DNA of 64,000 nucleotides, from positions 3,224,001-3,288,000 of the forward strand of contig JAGTJL010000003.1 of NCBI GenBank assembly GCA_020746875.1, in the 5' to 3' direction. Origin of the DNA: Rhexocercosporidium sp. MPI-PUGE-AT-0058 (Eukaryota; Ascomycota; Leotiomycetes; Helotiales). The notes under the pieces are model-generated. The model was not told the origin of the DNA, did no database searches, and saw only the letters and a list, made by a program, of their open reading frames with translations. This document shows positions 57,266-64,000 of this stretch, piece after piece. Position numbers and translations under genes: made by a program. Position 1 is the first letter of the stretch, and each line of letters starts with the position of its first letter.

Positions 57266-58347
57266 GATGGATATTGGTTTGAAGGTAAGGAGGTCGAAGT
57301 AGAGGGAAGGATGTGTGAGTGTCGAAGAGATGAAGGATGAAGATATTCCAAGTGGGAAAGTCTCGCCTTATATGCCCATGCTTCTGTCGGCGACGGCGAG
57401 GTCTTTTCTAAGTAGGAGGTTGCATTGGGTTCCGGGTTGTCTACACCAAAGTTGTCTAGGTAGGCGTCTGGGCCATGGGTCTAGGGGCGGCCTTTCCCCG
57501 CTTCACCAAGTTGGCGGGTTACTACAGGTTTGTCAATTTTGTGTCGACTCATGTCAACAATCTGGGGCATCTGGGGGCTCTCCGAATTCTCCCCGCAAGT
57601 CATGCCGCTTCCGTATTCAGGCTCCTTGTCTGTTTGGTTCCTGGAGACCCCCAATTGATGTGCGGGGATAAGTGGCAACGAGGTGGCTTGAAAGGTTTCT
57701 CTTCTGTCATTCCCGCCAGTTTCCCGCCAGATGATGTGGCGATGAAAGTTCATGCGCTAGCGAAGTGACCAATGGCAAAGACCACCGCCCGGACGATTGA
57801 AATCCGCCTCAAAACCGCCGCTAAGTGTCTCTTGGTGCAGTGCGGAGTTGCCAAGAGCTTTACCAGCCTGGCCTGTCCCTTGAAGTTTAGCGATTGGAAC
57901 CTGACCCGTCATGGAAAAGGTACTTGTGAGGTGGTTGTGGAACTTTGATTTCGACAAGCTCCGCTTTGTGTCTTCGAGATCCTTGCAGGCGGTTTTCATT
58001 CCCGCCTCAAGTGAGGGGATCAATCTGGGGAAATGTCTCAAGACATGACTCTTTAGGTCACGCTCAGGTCTGAAATCCAATCAAATAGAACCGAAGAACA
58101 TGTAGCCAAGAAGTAGAACCTGTTTGAGGCTCCAGGATGCAGTATTGTGGAGGCGGGGAACTACCGACTCGTTTTCTACCTTAGACTGTAGTCATGGTAG
58201 AAAGATACATGAACCCTCAGACTTCGTGGCTAATTACAGCTACTTCCCTCATCATAATTGTCTCGGTGTTTGAAGGCCTTTAGTCTGTGATAACGAGACA
58301 TTCGACGTCCCCCAATTCTTCGACTTGCATCAGATTTAATCTCAACC
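57266..58347. promoter_or_regulatory. shared divergent promoter with clustered CreA-type sites
   Basis: 1.08 kb between the transporter and alpha-galactosidase start codons. SYGGRG motifs, the recognition pattern of the carbon-catabolite repressor CreA/Mig1, are visible at 57562-57567 and 57571-57576 (CTGGGG), 57591-57596 (GCGGGG on the minus strand), 57662-57667 and 58153-58158 (GCGGGG). Such short motifs occur by chance; the close pair and the gene context make repression by glucose plausible. Confidence 0.45.
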
Positions 58348-60004
58348 ATGTCGGGCTTCCGAATTGTGGCATCTCTTGCTGCGTTAACTGGGCAGGTCAT
58401 CGCTGTCAATAATGGGTTGGCAAGAACGCCTCAGATGGGATGGGTAAGTCACTTCGAAGTCAGAATATCATGTTCTGACTTTTACAGAACAACTGGAATG
58501 CTCTCGGTTGTGATGTTTCCGAATCCCTCCTACTCGATACATCGAAGACGCTCATTCACTCGGGTCTACGTGATGTCGGGTATAGCTATGTGGTCCTAGA
58601 TGACTGCTGGTCAGTGGGACGAGACGAAAAAGACTTCTTGAAAGTTGATATGCAGAAATTCCCAAGTGGAATGAAATCTGTAGCTGATGAGATTCATCGC
58701 CAAGGGCTTCTGTTTGGGATGTATTCAAGTGCCGGAGAAATGACCTGTGCTCGATACGGTAATTGCATTGGATGATTTGATCAACAGACTCTGACAAAAG
58801 AACAGCTGGATCTCTGGATTATGAAACCAATGATGCAATTAGCTTTGCTTCATGGGATGTCGACTACCTCAAATACGATAACTGTTACCACATGGGCCGT
58901 TTCGGTACCCCCAAGATAACCTATGACCGGTACAAAGTCATGGCAGACGCTCTAAATGCAACTGGCAGACCTATTCTGTACAGTCTCTGCAATTGGGGAG
59001 AGGATTTCCCGCATACTTTATGTTTGTCCTTCAGTTTATAGAGGGTTTACTAATTGGATGTTAGTGGGGAATGTCGATCGCGAATTCTTGGAGAATGTCT
59101 GGGGATATTTACGACTCCTTCTCCCGTCCTGATGACCTCTGTCCCTGTACAGATGCCGCAAATCCATTATGCGTGGCTCCAGGCTCCCACTGCTCTGTCA
59201 TGAACATCGTCAACAAAGTTGCACCGTATGCCGATAGAGGACAACCAGGAGGCTGGAATGATCTTGATATGTTGGAGGTTGGGAATGGAGGCATGACGGA
59301 TGATGAGGTTGGTTATTGTTTCTTTCGTAGTGCCAACTAACATCTTGCAGTACAGAGCCCATTTCTCCCTCTGGGCAGCACTCAAATCCCCACTTCTAAT
59401 GGGCAACGACCTTCGGACCCTCTCTGCCAACGCCTTGACAATTCTCAATAACCCTGCTGTCATCGCTATTAATCAAGATCCCGAAGGGCGGTCCATTGCT
59501 CGTGTACGTCGCGAGACAGGTGCATCTCCAGATAAGTACGGTATTGGAGAGATCCAGGTATGGAGTGGATATCTGTACGGTGGAGATCAAGTCGTCCTCC
59601 TTTTGAACGCAGGTGGGAAGAATACCCGCATAAGTGCGAGTCTTGCAGAAATCTTCTTACATGATGGCCCAGAAGGATCTGCTCCTCAAGTACAGGAGGA
59701 ATGGGAGGTTTATGATCTATGGGCTAATCGGATGGATACCGATCTCGGTCAGAAGATCCTGGATGTCGACACCAATCAGTTGGAGAAGTTGTTTAAAGAT
59801 GCGAACTGGTATAACTCGACTGAGACTTCTTACAAGGACGGGTTGAAGAAGAGCGATCCGAGGTTGATGGGTAAGAAGACTGGAAAAATTGCTCCTGGTG
59901 GGAGCTTGACTGCGAAAGTCAATAAGCATTCAGTAGAAATGTTTCGACTAAGAAGTGTTGGGAGTGGAGGGAAGAGGAAGATTCATTCTAAGGATGAGTT
60001 GTAA
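58348..60004 (+). CDS. secreted GH27 alpha-galactosidase
   Basis: Hydrolyses terminal alpha-1,6-galactose from melibiose, raffinose or galactomannan, outside the cell. Model: join(58348..58443,58488..58758,58806..59017,59065..59307,59351..60004), 491 aa. In order: a signal peptide ([17 protein letters not shown]), [10 protein letters not shown] joined to [46 protein letters not shown] with the nucleophile Asp, [31 protein letters not shown] with the acid/base Asp in [38 protein letters not shown] and AINQDPEGR; then the beta-sandwich C-domain. The only defect is at the third intron. The donor that joins PHT to [10 protein letters not shown] in frame reads TTATGT, not GTATGT, at 59018; the nearest GT (59022) would shift the frame. 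The gene may therefore be impaired, or this may be a base-call error. It pairs with the divergent transporter. Confidence 0.9.
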
Positions 60005-60104
60005 GATGCAATCAGAGAATGTTGCAAAAAACTTGAGAGTACACCGAAGTCAAGCGTGGTGCGCCATCATGTGCTATTCATCAAAGGGACCGGGGCGGGG
60101 GGAG

Positions 60105-60500
60105 GGTGAGGGGGTTGGCAGAGCTCTCCTTGAAGCAGCATTCACTGGCTTGATCGCCTATGGTGTTTTCAGATCAAGTCAAAGTCGAAGAGTGGAAGTG
60201 TCTATACCTAATCGAAGGAGAGATGACAGTCGTGATTGGCGTTGTTGCTTTGTTTTGGCTTTCCGCATCTCCAGAATCAGCCTGGTTCCTGAACGAGGAC
60301 GAGAGAGCTACTGCTCGAGCGAGAAGCTTGAGAGATTCCTCTCGGAAATTCAACGTGAACTTGGAAGATTTTTTAACGACTTGGCTATAGCGTTGTCAAA
60401 ACCGATCTGTGGACAGTGGCACCTAACTGCGTCGATTTTGTTGACACTGACATGTTATGGGTCGAAGAAGACTTAGAGGACTGGAGACATCCGACATGAA
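60105..60500 (+). pseudogene. fragment of an MFS permease (Dal5/anion:cation symporter type)
   Basis: Immediately after the alpha-galactosidase, the plus strand shows LLEAAFTGLIAYGVF, then after a frame change the family block WKCLYLIEGEMTVVIGVVAL, FWLSASPESAWFLNEDERA and NLEDFLTTWL with a stop, and finally DLWTVAPNCVDFVDTDMLW in another frame. Intact relatives have these blocks near the middle of a ~500-residue, 12-segment permease with ~100 residues between the last two; both ends and the linker are missing here. It differs from the intact permease at 8453-10732. The fragment probably marks a deletion or a transfer break next to the RIPed repeats. Confidence 0.7.
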
Positions 60501-61928
60501 CGTAGCTTAAAAGCTATCTAACTCGTAACCCGGACTGTGAAAGTCCTGGAGAGTCGGAGTACTACCAAGACATGTGGATATTAACAGACGATGGTGATAT
60601 CTCTACCCCCGGTTTACCTATACTTTCACATCCTCACTTCATTTTTAAGCCACGATAGGGATTAAGCATGAAGATAACATTTGTTGGCTAGTGATACCAT
60701 AGAAGTCGCACGAGCTGCCTCAGCTTCGATTGAAGGGCAAACTTGACCGCTTCTTATTTCGAAGGAAATGTATCGACGCGACAGAGTATTATAAAGAACT
60801 CGTTATCCGCCGACTTCACCCGTAATTTCTCTTATTTACTTTATTAGCTGAGTCTCATTCCGAGGTGCTCGAGTGAATTTTCGACAAGGTTGCGAGATGA
60901 TTGAAGACCGGGCCTACTAGGCATAAGAGCGAGGACAATGTAGTAGTCATTAGTGAAAACACTTAAAGAGTAAGTTATCCTATTTAGAGCATTTTTACGA
61001 GACCGAAAAAGTATTCCTTAATAGTATCGTAAACGTCGGGCGTTTACAAAGACTCTTATATTATGTTCGTAGGAGGGTTTTGGCTAGCCATAGGATAGGT
61101 CGATTAGCACTATAAAATGATAAGATTAATATATTAATTAATTGGACAGGAATCGAGTGATTACCTATAAAACTAAAGGAAGTGGCGCGGGAAGAGTGTT
61201 ATTGGCTAACTCGTTCCTTTTAGAGTCGTGGTCTAGAGTTAGTCGTTTAGGATCGAATCTATTGGACAAGTCTTTAAGAACTCGGTGTTCCGATCGATTA
61301 AATCTCACGACTCTCGATCGTTCTCTTTTATAAGGCAATATATTAAAACTAGTTTATTATAAATCTGTTACGAGGTGTCATTTCCTGGGTATCTAGTTAA
61401 CCGAGTATGCCTATAGAAGAGCTTATTGCGGACGTCGAACCGACCGTCATAAAAGAAGTCATTAAATGCTAAAACCTCTAGTATAAGAAGACTATAAGGT
61501 CTAAAGGCCTAATTAGTAAATTCGTGAAGCTCAGTCGGTAGGCATTGTATCTCAGCATTTTCGAGGGAATTTAAAGAAGCTGTGGAATGAGTGGGGCTCG
61601 GAGGCTTCCCACTGTTTGACGTGCTTGCGTTAAATGAGCCGTCGCTACTAGTCATGACGTCTGGATTAAGATTAAGTCCTTATTCTTTATTAATAAAACT
61701 GCCTTCGTCAAAATCTAAATCCTAAAATGAAGTTCTTCTTAATCTCCTTTTATAGCCCTCTACATCGACACCGGATTTTGTTATATATAGGATTTTTAAC
61801 GTTGGACTAGTGATAAACGGTGCTAAGATTAAGCTTTTTAAGAATATTAAAATTATTAATTAGCCTATTCCCAAAAGACAATCGGCTAGAGCTTAGCTAA
61901 AATATTAAATATTATATTAAATATTAAG
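60501..61928. other. AT-rich, RIP-affected intergenic DNA
   Basis: No gene. Base composition falls and TA-rich, stop-dense sequence dominates, with islands of more normal composition (for example 61150-61330 and 61500-61680). Probably several degraded repeats, none identifiable by eye. The 63-codon ORF at 61142-61333 is unsupported. Confidence 0.5.
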
Positions 61929-62226
61929 GTATATTACGACCTCCGATGCGCCTCGTATTCTAACCGACATAGCTCGTAACATCGCTAGCTATACGAGGGC
62001 GCTAAGCCGAATAAGGAAGACTATTTAACGAGCATGTGACGTGTTATTATAAATGGCGTCAGACTACGCTAAGCTCTATTAAAAGAGCCCCCGTGTATTT
62101 ATACCCGAGCTCTCTCTTATAAAAAGCTCTTTTTTCCTCTTTATCTTTTCTTTTTAATTTTAAGCGTAGCCTTAAGCCTAAATATAAAGCTATTTCTTAT
62201 ACCGTATTAACCTTTAATTAGCCGTA
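61929..62226 (+). repeat. LTR of a Ty3/gypsy element, plus orientation
   Basis: About 300 bp starting near TATTACGACCTCCGATGCG and ending near AGCCGTAATA. It is similar, in reverse orientation, to 63291-63578; TATTCTAACCGA and TTTTAAGCGTAGC match exactly and most differences are C/T or G/A. Followed by gag-like sequence on the same strand, so it is read as a 5' LTR. Ends are approximate. Confidence 0.65.
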
Positions 62227-62559
62227 ATATAAGAAAAGATTAATAACCCCTTCGCTATAAAGCGTTATATCTTACTAAGTCTTGCGCGCCGCGTCTTCTT
62301 ACCTTTATAATAAATTAACGACGAACTTTAATACTTTAGCTTATTTAATAAATAAATACTTTTCTACTTTAATAGTAAATAGCCTTAGAAAAAGCTAAAA
62401 ACCCTTTTGTCGTTAACTTGCCTTATATAACTTAACGCGCGTTATTCGACTTCGAACTTCGACTTCGACTTATATTTAATTAATAAATTAATTAATAACT
62501 TTAAATACTTTTTTATTTTATATTATTATTATTTCCGACTACTTTTTCTCGTTAATAAA

Positions 62560-63290
62560 GCTTTAAAAAAAGAAGCGCCCCTTTACGACTAAGCTTTACC
62601 GATACTCTTATCCCTTCGGTTAAAACTCTTGCGAAAGAACTTAATTACTTTGAAAAATCTAATTCCGACTTAGAAAATAAACCTCAGAACTTCTTCGACG
62701 CCTTGTCAAAACTTATTATTATTATAAAGGGCTTTACCCCCGCTTAATAAGCAAAAGTAGATTAGTTAATCGAGATCTTTATTAACTTTACTATTACTAC
62801 CGCTATTAAATAAGCCCTCGATTAATATATTTTTAATAACTTCCGTTAAAAGACTTATATTCCTTCTTTTTTTTTATAATTAATCGGTACGTGTTCTTAT
62901 AGCGGACCTCTAGCTAATTACCGACTATTACTTATTAAAGCTAAATAATTCGGTTTAAGTTATAAAGCCTTTTAAAGTTAAATACTTCCGTATCTCTTTT
63001 AATAATTATAAAGGCAATATCGAATATAATACTTAAAAGATAAAAATAAAACTATTTATAAAAGAATACTTAGGTAATTTTAAGAATAAAGTATTATAAG
63101 TTAAAGCTTACTTCCGGTGCACCGCCGACGAAGCAAAAACTATTATCTTTTAATATATAAACCCCGAATTTATTAATACTTTTAATACTGCCGCCGACGT
63201 TTTAACGGCCTTAAATCAGCGATTCTTTAATTATAACCGAGTCCAAGCTGTTAAGAAAATATATAACTAGCTATTAATAAGCAATATAAC
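62560..63290 (+). pseudogene. RIPed gag-like remnant of a Ty3/gypsy retroelement
   Basis: The plus strand can be read as a strongly mutated gag: ELNYFEKSNSDLENKPQNFF near 62640, SYSGPLANYRLL near 62895, and a late block close to LTALNQRFFNYNRVQAV followed by ITYNDF near 63300, which resembles the capsid part of fungal gag proteins. Many in-frame stops are present. It is cut by the opposite-orientation LTR at about 63291. Assignment rests on these weak blocks and on the LTR upstream. Confidence 0.5.
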
Positions 63291-63578
63291 TTATAACGAC
63301 TTCCTATTACGGCTGGCTAGAGGTTGATACGGTGCAAGAGATAGCTTTGTATTTAGACCTAAAGCTACGCTTAAAATCAAAAAAAAAAGATAAAGAGAAA
63401 AGAAAAGCTCTTTATAAGAGGGAGCTTTAATATAAATATATAAAGGGTCCCCTTAGCCTTTCCCGATTAGGCCTAGCGCCATAGTTGCCATGTTAAAGCA
63501 ATGCTACGAGCGATATCGAGCTCGCTCGGTTAGAATACAAGGCTTAAGGAGTCGTAATATTACTCCCCCCTCCCGAAA
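63291..63578 (-). repeat. 3' LTR of a second, antisense copy of the same Ty3/gypsy family
   Basis: Read on the minus strand it begins TAATATTACGACTCC directly after a purine tract (GGGAGGGGGGAG, about 63570-63582), as a 3' LTR follows its polypurine tract. It then matches the plus LTR at 61929-62226. It is less AT-shifted than that copy. Ends are approximate. Confidence 0.65.
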
Positions 63579-64000
63579 AACTACGTCTTCGTAATTATAG
63601 TTATAATAATGTCGTCCTTTAAGTCGTTATAGTCGTCGACACTAATAATATATGCCTTTAACTATTAAGGTAATACCCTTAAAAGTCTTTTAGCTGCTTT
63701 ATTATTAAAGTAGAAATTCTTAATTATATAAGGTGCGGTCATAATATTCAAGTATAAATATTATTATAAGTCCTCGTCGGCGCCTAGCCACTTAATACGG
63801 TAGAATAGCTTATTCTTTATGACCTTAAAGCCTAATATAGCCTTAATTTCCTATTTGTCTTAGTTTAATAAAAGCTAAATTAGTGCCGGCGTTTGTCTTA
63901 CTTATCTTAGTAAAGGAATATTAACGTACTTTCGTAGCGAATAAGTATAAAATATAAGGTATATAATTTAATCTGTCGGTAGCTCTACTTTTTAACTCTT
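63579..64000 (-). pseudogene. chromodomain end of a RIPed Ty3/gypsy (chromovirus) polyprotein, partial
   Basis: On the minus strand, just before the purine tract and LTR, the frame reads AILGFKVIKNKLFYRIKWLG then ADEDL, stops, and NIMTAPYIIKNFYF. This is the chromodomain pattern (I-G-RV-R-G-L-YLVKWLGY, then W-PA and a terminal helix) found at the integrase C-terminus of chromoviruses, with the Trp/Glu codons after DL turned to stops as expected from RIP. The rest of pol lies beyond the window edge. Confidence 0.7.

Noticed and set aside
59022..59064. GT at 59022 as the donor of the third alpha-galactosidase intron
   Set aside because: It gives a frame shift directly after PHT and loses [10 protein letters not shown], a conserved block that follows in the expected frame only if the exon ends at 59017.
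61515..61560. tRNA-like A-box sequence (AGCTCAGTCGGTAGG) with a nearby TTCGAGG
   Set aside because: Only about 20 nt separate the two boxes, leaving no room for an anticodon arm and variable loop, and no acceptor stem pairs. Probably chance or a degraded repeat.
61929..63578. The inverted ~290-bp arms as terminal repeats of one DNA transposon
   Set aside because: A purine tract and chromodomain frame abut the right arm on the minus strand and gag-like sequence follows the left arm, which fits two LTRs better.
1..64000. CRISPR array, prokaryotic operon, rRNA or organelle segment
   Set aside because: No regularly spaced identical repeats, no Shine-Dalgarno-type operons, no rRNA-like sequence; intron-rich fungal genes throughout.

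Overview
The window is a stretch of filamentous ascomycete nuclear DNA (Pezizomycotina, most likely a leotiomycete-type mould; the class is an inference). The evidence is the many short GT-AG introns (about 42-122 nt), fungal-specific families (A-T-C-A-T-C NRPS, HET domain, Zn2Cys6 regulator, fungal ADAM, Liz1/Dal5-type permease, Alb1, Hob3), and AT-rich transposon relics whose damage is the C-to-T / G-to-A pattern of repeat-induced point mutation (RIP). Gene models were built by hand from reading frame, splice consensus and family motifs.

1-10.7 kb: a decayed coding remnant, then a two-module NRPS whose second adenylation domain has lost its catalytic motifs, then an 11-exon anion:cation-symporter-type permease. 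The last two may be the edge of a secondary-metabolite locus. 10.7-16.9 kb is gene-poor and holds a broken coiled-coil gene. 16.9-22 kb: 5-aminolevulinate synthase (first step of haem synthesis) and a coiled-coil hypothetical protein. 24.3-26.3 kb: a HET-domain (heterokaryon incompatibility type) pseudogene.

26.6-36 kb, all on the minus strand: a secreted, membrane-anchored ADAM metalloprotease, a TauD-like Fe(II)/2-oxoglutarate dioxygenase (5 exons), and an 8-exon regulator with an atypical Zn2Cys6 cluster whose first coding exon appears to be only the ATG. 36.5-52.3 kb: an atypical protein kinase-like gene, a coiled-coil/acidic hypothetical protein, a divergent pair of housekeeping genes (Alb1-like ribosome-biogenesis factor and Hob3/Rvs161 BAR protein), an AIF/AMID-like FAD oxidoreductase, a small membrane-protein gene broken by a perfect 13-bp tandem duplication, and a zinc-free MDR oxidoreductase.

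52.3-54 kb: a RIP-destroyed Tc1/mariner element with perfect 37-bp terminal inverted repeats and a non-RIPed solo LTR nested inside it. 54.2-60.5 kb: a degraded fungal hypothetical gene, then a divergently transcribed alpha-glucoside-type sugar transporter and GH27 alpha-galactosidase sharing a 1.1-kb promoter with several CreA-type motifs (a plausible galactoside-use module), and a fragment of a further MFS permease. The alpha-galactosidase carries TT instead of GT at one 5' splice site. 60.5-64 kb is heavily RIPed and contains Ty3/gypsy chromovirus relics: two LTRs of one family in opposite orientation, gag-like sequence between them, and a chromodomain relic running off the window end.

No rRNA, tRNA or CRISPR was found. 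Nothing amounts to a clearly new system. The strongest leads are the half-dead NRPS, three genes caught at different stages of inactivation (13-bp duplication, donor-site change, HET nonsense/deletion) and the nested elements.
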